Shown here piece after piece: positions 6,656 through 13,254 of a DNA stretch of 13,651 nucleotides. Under the pieces are notes generated by a model. It saw nothing but the letters and a program-made list of their open reading frames with translations, was not told the origin of the DNA and did not search any database. A program made the position numbers and the translations under genes. The stretch spans positions 1 to 13,651 of the forward strand of contig JAAYHI010000158.1 in assembly GCA_012727415.1 (NCBI GenBank), read 5' to 3'. How positions within the stretch are numbered: the first letter of the stretch is position 1; each line of letters opens with the position of its first letter. The stretch is from Bacillota bacterium (GTDB lineage: Bacteria; Bacillota; Proteinivoracia; UBA4975).

Positions 6656-8521
6656 CTACACCTGAAGGCGACGGTAATTGCGCAGTTGCAGCGGGTCTTT
6701 ATCCCGGAAGACCTTGGGCAGGAAGTCGGCATCGACGGCCTTAATCTGGGCGATGACTTTCCCGATGGCCCTGAGGTACGCTGTGTAGATTGCCTCGGCA
6801 TGAGCCGGCAGAGTCTTTCTGTTACACAATTCAACTTCGGTATCGCTTAGGAGCTCAAAACCGCTGAAGTGGTAGCAGACCAGGGGAAAGTTTTCGAAGA
6901 ACAGCATCCGGTCCTTTCCCTGAACGACAGTTCCTTTGCGGATGTTCCAGGGGCCGGTGTTAATGCCCTTGTTTGCCGAGATTGTTATGCGGTTGGTGAT
7001 GTCAGGGAAGTGGTCGAGATATTTCTGGTCGCCCCAGCGCCCCCTGTCTGGCCGCTCAGAGCACCATTTCAGGCAGTTCCGCCGCCAGAAGCCCAGACTC
7101 CTCCGGCCAGCCAAGTCTCGCTTAAAGCCAATGAGGCCGGCGGAAAATGCGCCCACCTTCCTGGCCCAGTTGGGACCCAGCCACAGCTTGGTCAGGAACA
7201 GCGACTGCTGGCCCCATTCCCGGTAGATGTACTGAACATCCCTGAAGAAATACAGGTCGGCATCGACATATAGCATTGAACCCAGGTTGAGATTGTTCTT
7301 TAAGAGGAAGGTGATGAAACTGGCTTTGAGGGTCCAGCAGAATTCATTGGCCTGCCGCTCTTTTTCCAGCACCGCCAGCCTTTCGTTCTTGACGTTGTCC
7401 AGGCTGATCAGGGTAACCCGGGGCAGGTTCATTTTTGCCAGGAGGTCATAGGCCTCATCATCTACGCAGAGGATCCAGAGGTGAAATTGGGAAGTAGTCT
7501 CTTTCAGGGAATTGTACAGGGCCAGCCCCTGGATGAGGTAGTCTTTGGTAAAGAGAGTGCAGATGTGGGGCCCCGACCCCAGGCCGCCAGCATTTGCCTC
7601 CAGGTTGTAATAGTTGCGGATAAACTGCCGGCGCGGCCTGGTCTCAGGATAGAAGTCTTTGTCTATGCGCCGGATGCGGGCCACCATCTGCCGGCAGGCT
7701 TCGATGTAAGGCAGGTAGATCCATTTGATTACCTTGTCCTCAAGGTTAATGATGTAACTGCAGAGGTCAAACTCATTGCCGTCATAGTACCTGAAACCGT
7801 ATGAGTGGTAGAAGATTAGCTTTTCGCCGTTTACATAGATTTCCCCGTCCTGCCTGGTGACGGTGCAGTCCCTGATAATGCAAGGCCCGACATTTACTCC
7901 AATGTTCCGGATAATTCCCGCCCCAAACCTGGTGGGCCAGTCATTTACGTAGAGCTGATCGCTCCACAGGCCGTCCTCCAGGCGGTCATAGCACCACTGA
8001 ATTAGCTTCCGTCGGAACCACTTGAGACAGTTGAGGGCATGGCTGTCTCGTTTGAAGCCCATAAAGCCGGTATTAAATATTCCCCTGGTGTGGCGCCTTT
8101 TTTTATTGGCTTCACTCCACTTTTCCTCGGTCAGGACTATGGACTGGTGTCCCCATTCGTCAAAGATGGGCTGGGGGTCGGAATAAAAGCAGGTATCCCC
8201 GTCCAGCCAGACGATGTGGTCTGTCTCGGGGTAGTTTCTGAACAGGTGGAGCATGACCGAGGCTTTTACCGTCCAGGCATATTCCTTTTCATTGCGGCTG
8301 TCCTTTACGGTAAGCAGTTCCGGATCCTGTTCTTCAATGGCAGAGAGGGGAATAATGGTTGCCTTGTTCAGATCCATTTTTTTATAGAGTTCCTCCACTT
8401 CAGGGTGCAGGCAGATGAAAAAAAAGTGGAAGTCCTTATCCCACTTGAGGAGTGACTCATAAAGGAGCAAGCCCTTGTAGGCATACCCCTTGCTGAAGGA
8501 TGAACAATAGAAATGCTTCAC
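6656..8521 (-). CDS. Tandem-duplicated GT-A-type glycosyltransferase (two complete domains)
   Basis: The 621-residue protein holds two copies of one nucleotide-diphospho-sugar transferase-like domain, about residues 1-290 and 317-605. Each has an aromatic/hydrophobic opening (HFYCSSFSKGYAYKGLLLYE; HICTLFTKDYLIQGLALYNS), a DxD motif that binds the metal and sugar nucleotide (DGD 107-109; DAD 420-422), GFKRD (155-159; 465-469), W-x-DQ (186-190; 496-499), a GVNVGP/GINTGP turn, a YH-x-x-GF motif (238-243; 550-555) and a closing helix ending in VDADFLP or its equivalent. It should be cytoplasmic or membrane-associated and add one or two sugars to a glycan. The GTG at 8521 is supported by AAAGGGAG (8536-8529) at 7-base spacing and by the need to keep the first strand of domain 1. 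This places its first 65 bases inside the upstream cupin gene. Donor and acceptor cannot be read from the sequence. Confidence 0.85.
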   Translation of the reverse strand: MKHFYCSSFSKGYAYKGLLLYESLLKWDKDFHFFFICLHPEVEELYKKMDLNKATIIPLSAIEEQDPELLTVKDSRNEKEYAWTVKASVMLHLFRNYPETDHIVWLDGDTCFYSDPQPIFDEWGHQSIVLTEEKWSEANKKRRHTRGIFNTGFMGFKRDSHALNCLKWFRRKLIQWCYDRLEDGLWSDQLYVNDWPTRFGAGIIRNIGVNVGPCIIRDCTVTRQDGEIYVNGEKLIFYHSYGFRYYDGNEFDLCSYIINLEDKVIKWIYLPYIEACRQMVARIRRIDKDFYPETRPRRQFIRNYYNLEANAGGLGSGPHICTLFTKDYLIQGLALYNSLKETTSQFHLWILCVDDEAYDLLAKMNLPRVTLISLDNVKNERLAVLEKERQANEFCWTLKASFITFLLKNNLNLGSMLYVDADLYFFRDVQYIYREWGQQSLFLTKLWLGPNWARKVGAFSAGLIGFKRDLAGRRSLGFWRRNCLKWCSERPDRGRWGDQKYLDHFPDITNRITISANKGINTGPWNIRKGTVVQGKDRMLFFENFPLVCYHFSGFELLSDTEVELCNRKTLPAHAEAIYTAYLRAIGKVIAQIKAVDADFLPKVFRDKDPLQLRNYRRLQV

Positions 8522-8954
8522 GACTACACTCCCTTTCTTTAGCCAAGGAGAATCTGGGGGAAGGTATCCGGTCCTCCTTGCTGTATTCCCGGGTGGACAG
8601 GGCGAGGATGATTAACAGCCCTTTCCCTTTATTTATAAAGGCATGGGCAACCCCAGGGGGAACTTTTAACAGGAGATTGTCCTGGGCTGACAGTTCCAGG
8701 GTCCGGGGGGCATATTCGCCAGGATCCTGGAGGGCAAAGAGGGCAGTGCCCTGGACCACGAAGAAGTACTCCTGAGTTGAGCAGTGGTAATGGTTGCCCC
8801 GAATGGCCCCCTGCAGTGTGTAGAGCAGAAAGGCCTCCCGTATACTGACGCCCAGCTGGCTCTGCTGCAGGACTTTTTTTAACGCCCCCCGGGAGTCCAC
8901 AAAGGGTGAGAGGGGGATGAGCTCCCAAGGAACGCTTGCAGTTAAGCGGCTCAT
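8457..8954 (-). CDS. Sugar-modifying cupin (WxcM/FdtA/RmlC-like)
   Basis: The 165-residue product carries both cupin motifs. Motif 1 is H55-x-H57-x4-E62-x6-G69 (RGNHYHCSTQEYFFVVQG) and motif 2 is P99-x-G101-x2-H104-x3-N108. The start (SPFVDSRGALKKVL) and the R-G-N-H-x-H core resemble WxcM/FdtA 3,4-ketoisomerases and RmlC 3,5-epimerases, which act on nucleotide-activated 4-keto-6-deoxy sugars. Which of these reactions it performs is not settled. The ATG lies 1 base after the TGA of the UDP-glucose dehydrogenase gene, so translation is probably coupled; its own ribosome binding site is weak. The family's conserved part ends near residue 132 (STREYSKED). The remaining 33 residues are unusual and are encoded by DNA that partly overlaps the start of the glycosyltransferase gene. 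A frameshift or late stop is possible there. Confidence 0.8.
   Translation of the reverse strand: MSRLTASVPWELIPLSPFVDSRGALKKVLQQSQLGVSIREAFLLYTLQGAIRGNHYHCSTQEYFFVVQGTALFALQDPGEYAPRTLELSAQDNLLLKVPPGVAHAFINKGKGLLIILALSTREYSKEDRIPSPRFSLAKERECSREAFLLFILQQGVCLQGLAPL
8529..8536 (-). promoter_or_regulatory. Ribosome binding site deciding the glycosyltransferase GTG start
   Basis: AAAGGGAG on the - strand lies inside the cupin coding sequence, 7 bases before GTG 8521. It supports the overlapping start of the glycosyltransferase gene. Confidence 0.65.
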
Positions 8955-8955
8955 T

Positions 8956-10302
8956 TCAGGTCAATCCGACGCCGATATAGATTGCCCCAGCCCCCTCCAG
9001 GCGTCCCCGGTCCAGGGCCCGGCGACAATCCACTACCAGGGGATGAGCCATGAGAAGGACATACTTTTCAGCCGGGATTTCCACATACTGCCGCCAGGGA
9101 GTGACCAGCAGCACGGCCTCTGCTCCCCGGAGGGCAGCCTCGTAGTCTTCGGTATAGGTTACACCCTGCAGGCCCAGGGCCTTCGCCCTCTCCAGGGCAA
9201 AGGGATCGGTGGCAGACACCTTGGCTCCTTTAGCCAGCAACCCCCTGATTATTTTAAGGGCAGGAGAATCCCGGATATCGTCGGTGCCGGGCTTGAAGGC
9301 AAGGCCGAGGACAGTTGTTTTTTTGCCCTCCAGGGAGCCCAGGGCCCCTTCCAGCCTCTGCACAATCCTCTCGGCCTGTTCTGCGTTAGTCGCTATTGTG
9401 GCGGATACCAGCCGGGGGTTGCAGCCCTTTTCCCTGGCATAGGCCTCAAGGGCCTGCAGGTCCTTGGGAAAACAGCTGCCGCCATAGCCGCAGCCTGCCT
9501 GGAGGTAACTGAGCACCTCGGGGCAGATGATCTCCTCGCCAATCCTGGGGGTAAGGCGCCGGTCCAGGACCACGGCGGCAAAGACATCCTGGACATCTAC
9601 ATCTCCCGTCGCCTCACAAAAACCGGCGATCTCATTGGCATAGGATATGAGGGTGGCCAGGAGGGCATTGGCGGTGTATTTTATCATCTCGGCGGTTCTG
9701 AGATTGGTGGCCACCATAGGCACCTCAAAACCTGCATACACCCTTTTCATGACTTCCAGGCTGCTGGCATCATCTGCGCCGATGACAATGCGGTCGGGGA
9801 GCATGAAGTCTGCCACTGCATTCCCCTCCCGCAGAAATTCCGGATTCATTGCCAAGCCAAACTCCCCTGACTGTTTTCCGGAGAACTGCTCTAATATGCC
9901 CTTGACGACGGTATCTGTGGTGGTGGGCACCACTGTGCTCTTAACACAGACTACGTGGTACTCTTCCTTTCCCTTTAAAGCGGCGCCAATTTCCTGGGCT
10001 GCCTGCTTTACCTGCCCCAGGTCTATTCCACCCTCGCCCAGGGGGGTGCCGACGGCGATTATCGTCACTGCGGCCTCCTCCACTGCGGCCTTTGTGTCCC
10101 CAGTAGCTTTTAAGCTGCCGGAGGAGACCACCTGCTGCAGGATTCCCTCCAAACCCGGTTCATAGATGGGGGACTCCATATTGTTGATTGTGGCAACAAT
10201 GCCCTCTCTTTTGTCGACGCATGTTACCTGATGGCCTTTATAGGCCAGGCAGGCCCCGGTCACCAGGCCAACGTACCCTGTGCCGATAATGGCAATCTTC
10301 AT
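8956..10302 (-). CDS. ugd: UDP-glucose 6-dehydrogenase
   Basis: The enzyme oxidises UDP-glucose to UDP-glucuronate with two NAD+ in the cytoplasm. The 448-residue product has the N-terminal dinucleotide fold MKIAIIGTGYVGLVTGACLA (GxGxxG at 7-12), the AVGTP segment, KSTVVPTTT, the NPEFLREGNAVADF substrate loop, the central helix EMIKYTANALLA, the catalytic GYGGSCFPKD with nucleophile Cys277, and a C-terminal nucleotide-binding domain with GLAFKPGTDDIRDSP. All expected key residues are present. The ATG at 10302 is chosen because it starts at the conserved MKIAIIG, overlaps the upstream stop as ATGA (10302-10299), and follows a GGGAGGGGTGAGG ribosome binding site; the frame stays open 12 codons further upstream. 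It is followed after 1 base by the cupin gene. With the preceding decarboxylase-like gene it makes a natural two-step route from UDP-glucose to a UDP-pentose. Confidence 0.95.
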   Translation of the reverse strand: MKIAIIGTGYVGLVTGACLAYKGHQVTCVDKREGIVATINNMESPIYEPGLEGILQQVVSSGSLKATGDTKAAVEEAAVTIIAVGTPLGEGGIDLGQVKQAAQEIGAALKGKEEYHVVCVKSTVVPTTTDTVVKGILEQFSGKQSGEFGLAMNPEFLREGNAVADFMLPDRIVIGADDASSLEVMKRVYAGFEVPMVATNLRTAEMIKYTANALLATLISYANEIAGFCEATGDVDVQDVFAAVVLDRRLTPRIGEEIICPEVLSYLQAGCGYGGSCFPKDLQALEAYAREKGCNPRLVSATIATNAEQAERIVQRLEGALGSLEGKKTTVLGLAFKPGTDDIRDSPALKIIRGLLAKGAKVSATDPFALERAKALGLQGVTYTEDYEAALRGAEAVLLVTPWRQYVEIPAEKYVLLMAHPLVVDCRRALDRGRLEGAGAIYIGVGLT

Positions 10303-11327
10303 GCCCTCACCCCTCCCGGGTAAATATCTCGGTACCAAGCCAGCATACGCCTTAATCCCGCCTCCAGACTGACCTGGGGCCTATACCCCAGCAGGGTCCT
10401 GGCCTTGGTGAGGTCGGGGCAGCGGCGGCGGGGGTTGTCGGTGAGGTAATCCCCTTCGGGGCTTTGCTGAAATTCTATCTCCACACCGCCTACCATCTCC
10501 GCAACTAAGCGGGCCAGCTCCAGCATGCTGATCTCCTGGTCGTTGCCAATGTTAAAGGCCTCGCCGTTGTAATCGGAGATGAGCACTGCCAGAAAACCGG
10601 CAAGGCCGTCCCGAATATAACAGAAGCTCCTGGTGGGGGTCCCGTCGCTAAAGAGCCGGATTTTTTTCTCCAGCAACGCCCCCCGGGAAAAGTCCGGCAG
10701 CACCCGCCTGTCCTCAGGATGAAGGCCGGGACCGTAGATATTAAAGGGACGGACGATCTTCACCGGCAAGCGGTATTGACGAAAATAGCTGACAGCCAGG
10801 GTCTCTCCCAGGCGCTTGGATTCATCATAGCAGGCGCGGGGGCCGGTGCAGGATACATTGCCCTTGTAGTCCTCAGGGGTGGGGATGTTTTCGGGGCTGG
10901 GATCCCCGTATATTTCGCTGCTGGAAAAGAACAAGAAGCTCTTGATGTCCTTGGTAAGTGCCAGCTCCAGGAGGTTATTAAGGCCCGTTACATTGACGGC
11001 AATGGTTTCCAGGGGAAACTGGCGATAGATGGGCGGAGAGGCAATGCCGGCGGCATGGATGATGTAGTGGACATCACCGAGGATTGTAACCGGCTTGGTA
11101 ATATCCGCCTGGAGAAAATGAAAGTGTTCCTTGTCCGCTAAATGCCTTACCCTGGCTGCGAGGCCGGTGCGGAAGTTATCTATACACAGCACCCGGCAGG
11201 GCCTGCGGAAAACCCTTTCATTACATACGCTGAGGAGATCCAGGAAGTAGCTGCCGATAAATCCGCCGCCGCCGCTGATCAGCCAGGTGGTTCCCTCCAG
11301 ATCTCCCAGGTTTGTGTCTTTAAGCAA
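10299..11327 (-). CDS. NAD-dependent epimerase/dehydratase family protein, UDP-glucuronate decarboxylase (UXS)-like
   Basis: An extended short-chain dehydrogenase. Numbered from TTG 11327 it has the NAD loop GGGGFIG (19-25), D50 after the second strand, HAAGIASPP (91-99), SSSEIYGDP (135-143), GPRACYDESKR with Y167 and K171, RPFNIYGPG, and PTRSFCYIRD (231-240). The S-S-E-x-YGDP, G-P-R-x-CYDE-x-KR and TRSFCY signatures are those of UDP-glucuronate decarboxylases, which convert UDP-glucuronate to UDP-xylose through a 4-keto intermediate. The next gene is UDP-glucose dehydrogenase, which would supply its substrate. The start is uncertain: TTG 11327 has GAGGAG directly against it, while the frame stays open to 11375 and the extra residues (EDIEELLKDTNLGDLEG) look like the usual lead-in of such enzymes. 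CTG 11369 or ATT 11366 may be the true start. Fold and family are firm; substrate is inferred. Confidence 0.85.
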   Translation of the reverse strand: MLKDTNLGDLEGTTWLISGGGGFIGSYFLDLLSVCNERVFRRPCRVLCIDNFRTGLAARVRHLADKEHFHFLQADITKPVTILGDVHYIIHAAGIASPPIYRQFPLETIAVNVTGLNNLLELALTKDIKSFLFFSSSEIYGDPSPENIPTPEDYKGNVSCTGPRACYDESKRLGETLAVSYFRQYRLPVKIVRPFNIYGPGLHPEDRRVLPDFSRGALLEKKIRLFSDGTPTRSFCYIRDGLAGFLAVLISDYNGEAFNIGNDQEISMLELARLVAEMVGGVEIEFQQSPEGDYLTDNPRRRCPDLTKARTLLGYRPQVSLEAGLRRMLAWYRDIYPGGVRA

Positions 11328-11375
11328 CTCCTCGATATCCTCGAGGATGACCCTGTTATATGCAATCAGTTGCTT

Positions 11376-11383
11376 TCACCTCT
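11376..11383 (-). promoter_or_regulatory. Ribosome binding site overlapping the SDR stop codon
   Basis: AGAGGTGA on the - strand includes the TGA stop of the upstream dehydrogenase gene. CTG 11369 follows at 6 bases and ATT 11366 at 9 bases, both in the frame of the decarboxylase-like gene. It suggests translation starts here and not at TTG 11327. Confidence 0.5.
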
Positions 11384-12341
11384 TTGTGCCCAGATATTTA
11401 TCCAGGTTGCGTTTATACCAGTCGATGGTCCTGTCCAGCCCTTCCTCCAGGCTGATTCTGGGCTTCCACTGCAGAGTGGCGCGAATCTTTTCGGTATCCG
11501 GCCAGGGGCGCCAAAACTCCACCGGCCGGTACGGTATTGCTCCGTACTGTGGTTTGACCGGGCTGTCCATGCGCTGATAAACCATCTCAACATAATCCCT
11601 TAGGGGGCGGATAGTGCCGCTGCCCACATTGAAGATGTCATTTTGGCATTCCTCATTGCCGGCAGCCAGGAAGATGGCATCCACCAGGTTATCCACATAG
11701 CAGTAGTCCCGGTATTGCTCACAACCTGTCAGCTTCACTTCTTTGCCCTGGAGGATGGAGAGAATAATATGGGGGAAGAACTTATGGCAGCCTTCCCTTT
11801 CGCCGAATACCCCGAAGGCCCTTAGTGTTACCACGGGCAGCCCGTGCTCAGCGGCCAGCTGATGGGCAATAATGCTGCCGGCGGCTTTGGAGCTGCCGTA
11901 GATGTTAAAGGGCTCGAGGTGGGCATCTTCTTTTACTTGGATATCTTTATTGCCATACTCCATGCAGGAACCGACATTGATGAGTTTTTTGCACCCCGCC
12001 TGCAATAGGGATTTGACCAGAAAGACCATCCCCAGGACATTGGTGCTGACGGCCTGGACTGGGTCTGTATGCCTGGAATCTACGCCGTAGGCGCCCATGT
12101 GGAATACATATTCGGGGCGGACGGTGCCGACGCAGTTCTCCACATCTTGCTGCACCCGCAAATCTCCCCGGCACAGAGAGAGGCGGTCTTTGAAGTCCTC
12201 CAGCCGCCACAGGTCGGAGTCCTGGCGCACCATTACTGCCACCCGGGCCCCCGCCGCAACCAGCCTTTCCGCCACATGGGAGCCGATAAAGCCGCTGGCT
12301 CCCGTGACGAGAACCCTTTTACCCTTGAGAAACAGCGGCAT
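11376..12341 (-). CDS. NAD(P)-dependent sugar epimerase/reductase of the extended SDR family
   Basis: The 321-residue product opens LKGKRVLVTGASGFIGSH with the cofactor loop GASGFIG (14-20), then has FHMGAYG (80-86), a NVLG helix, INVGSCMEYG with S125, and YGSSKAAG with Y148 and K152, so the Ser-Tyr-Lys catalytic set is present. Later segments (CEQYRDYCYVDNLVDA, FNVGSGT, YGAIPYRPVEFW, LQWKPRISLEEGL) fit nucleotide-sugar SDRs and recall the CDP-sugar reductase group such as RfbJ. The Asp-Glu pair that sugar 4,6-dehydratases carry just before the YG (SSDE or a similar motif) is replaced by C126-M127, so 4,6-dehydratase activity is unlikely and an epimerase or reductase is favoured. Start: ATG 12341 overlaps the upstream stop as TAATG and sits 6 bases beyond GGGTGGT; ATG 12347 is possible. 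Substrate unknown, perhaps a CDP-sugar given its neighbour. Confidence 0.85.
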   Translation of the reverse strand: MPLFLKGKRVLVTGASGFIGSHVAERLVAAGARVAVMVRQDSDLWRLEDFKDRLSLCRGDLRVQQDVENCVGTVRPEYVFHMGAYGVDSRHTDPVQAVSTNVLGMVFLVKSLLQAGCKKLINVGSCMEYGNKDIQVKEDAHLEPFNIYGSSKAAGSIIAHQLAAEHGLPVVTLRAFGVFGEREGCHKFFPHIILSILQGKEVKLTGCEQYRDYCYVDNLVDAIFLAAGNEECQNDIFNVGSGTIRPLRDYVEMVYQRMDSPVKPQYGAIPYRPVEFWRPWPDTEKIRATLQWKPRISLEEGLDRTIDWYKRNLDKYLGTKR

Positions 12342-13096
12342 TACCATACCACCCAGGGCCTTTCCTTCCTTGCCCACATTGCGTTTACCAGCTGCACTTC
12401 CTTGGGGGAATCCAGGGACTGCCAGAAACCCTCATGGCGGTAAAGGGCCAGCCGCCCTTCTGCCGCCAATTGCTGCAGGGGTTCTTCCTCCCAGATACTC
12501 TCATCCCCCTGAATATACTTCAAAACCTGCTTTTTAAGGACAAAGAAGCCGCCGTTGACCCAGCCGTCCAGCATAGGCTTTTCCCGGAAGATGCTAACCA
12601 GGCCCTGAGATTCTTCCATGATCCCAAAGGCCGAGGGTCGCTTTACTCCGGTTACAGTGGCAATTCGCCTCATTTTCTTATGCCAGGCCAGCAGCTTGGG
12701 CAGGGATATATCTGCCAGGCCGTCGCAATAAGTAAGCACAAACTCATCTCCTGTGAGGTACTTCTCAATTCTCTTGAGCCTGCCCCCGGTCTGGGTATCC
12801 TTGCCGGTATCGGCGAAAATAATGTTCCAGTTTTCCGGCTGATGATAGTATTCAACTCCCTTGTCGGTGAGCTTAAAATCGTGGGCTTTCCAATCCAGGG
12901 TATAAAAATACTCTTTGATGGCTTCGCCGCGGTCCCCTAAACAGAGGATAAAATCATGGATGGCATATGTCTGAAAAAGCTTGATGATGTGCAGCAGCAA
13001 GGGCATGCCCCCCACCTTTACCAGGGGCTTGGGTGTTAAATCCGGGGCATTGCTCATGCGCAACCCCTTGCCGCCGCAGAGGATTACTGCTTGCAT
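12341..13096 (-). CDS. rfbF: Glucose-1-phosphate cytidylyltransferase
   Basis: The enzyme makes CDP-glucose from CTP and glucose 1-phosphate, the entry step to CDP-activated deoxy sugars. The 251-residue product (family about 257) has the nucleotide-binding loop CGGKGLRMSN (7-16), K23 in TPKPLVKVGG, FILCLGDRG (49-57), the RfbF-type segment FADTGKDTQTGGRLKRI, YCDGLAD with D125 (usually Y-G-D-G), REKP (171-174), DGWVNGGFFV (177-186), EEEPLQQLA and HEGFWQSLDSPKE. The extent of match is high along the whole length, separating it from thymidylyl- and uridylyltransferases. ATG 13096 follows AGGGAGGT at 7 bases. It is the first gene of the seven-gene cluster and its TAA overlaps the next ATG. The usual partner, CDP-glucose 4,6-dehydratase (RfbG), is not in the cluster. 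Confidence 0.93.
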   Translation of the reverse strand: MQAVILCGGKGLRMSNAPDLTPKPLVKVGGMPLLLHIIKLFQTYAIHDFILCLGDRGEAIKEYFYTLDWKAHDFKLTDKGVEYYHQPENWNIIFADTGKDTQTGGRLKRIEKYLTGDEFVLTYCDGLADISLPKLLAWHKKMRRIATVTGVKRPSAFGIMEESQGLVSIFREKPMLDGWVNGGFFVLKKQVLKYIQGDESIWEEEPLQQLAAEGRLALYRHEGFWQSLDSPKEVQLVNAMWARKERPWVVW

Positions 13097-13129
13097 GTCA
13101 GGACCTCCCTGCCTGGAAATTAGTCAATT

Positions 13130-13138
13130 TAGTGTATG
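13130..13138 (-). promoter_or_regulatory. Candidate -10 element of the glycan cluster, sporulation sigma (E/K)-like
   Basis: The - strand reads CATACACTA at 13138-13130, which fits the -10 consensus of mother-cell sigma-E (CATACAnT) and sigma-K (CATAnnnTA). No convincing matching -35 was found. Read as a vegetative promoter the same place offers TTCCCA (13159-13154), 17 bases, TACACT (13136-13131), with four of six matches each. It lies about 34 bases before the rfbF start codon, a workable leader length. Confidence 0.35.
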
Positions 13139-13175
13139 ATTGCCGCCTGCCTTTGGGAATGGACTAATGCACAGA

Positions 13176-13212
13176 AAACCGGGCTGGCAGTTTCTTCAAC
13201 CAGGCCCGGTTT
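13176..13212. other. Strong hairpin in the divergent intergenic region
   Basis: AAACCGGGC (13176-13184) pairs with GCCCGGTTT (13204-13212); TGG and CCA extend the stem past a one-base bulge at 13203, leaving a 12-base loop. On the + strand it is followed only by TTTCG. On the - strand it is followed by TTTTCTG. No obvious gene ends here in either direction, so it may be a leader structure, a weak terminator of stray transcription, or a protein site. Confidence 0.5.
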
Positions 13213-13254
13213 CGTGATATGATATGTGCAAATACAGGCCGGGGGGATGAGCTG

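Noticed and set aside
8457..8850. Repeated REAFLL motif in the cupin (residues 39-44 and 145-150) as a possible internal duplication
   Set aside because: The codons differ and the likeness ends after about a dozen residues; the second copy lies in the odd tail. Chance is the simpler reading.
8917..9870. A 317-codon open frame on the + strand
   Set aside because: It lies antisense across the well-conserved UDP-glucose dehydrogenase gene, its product looks low-complexity with many G, P and H, and it has no ribosome binding site. It is a shadow of GC-biased codons.
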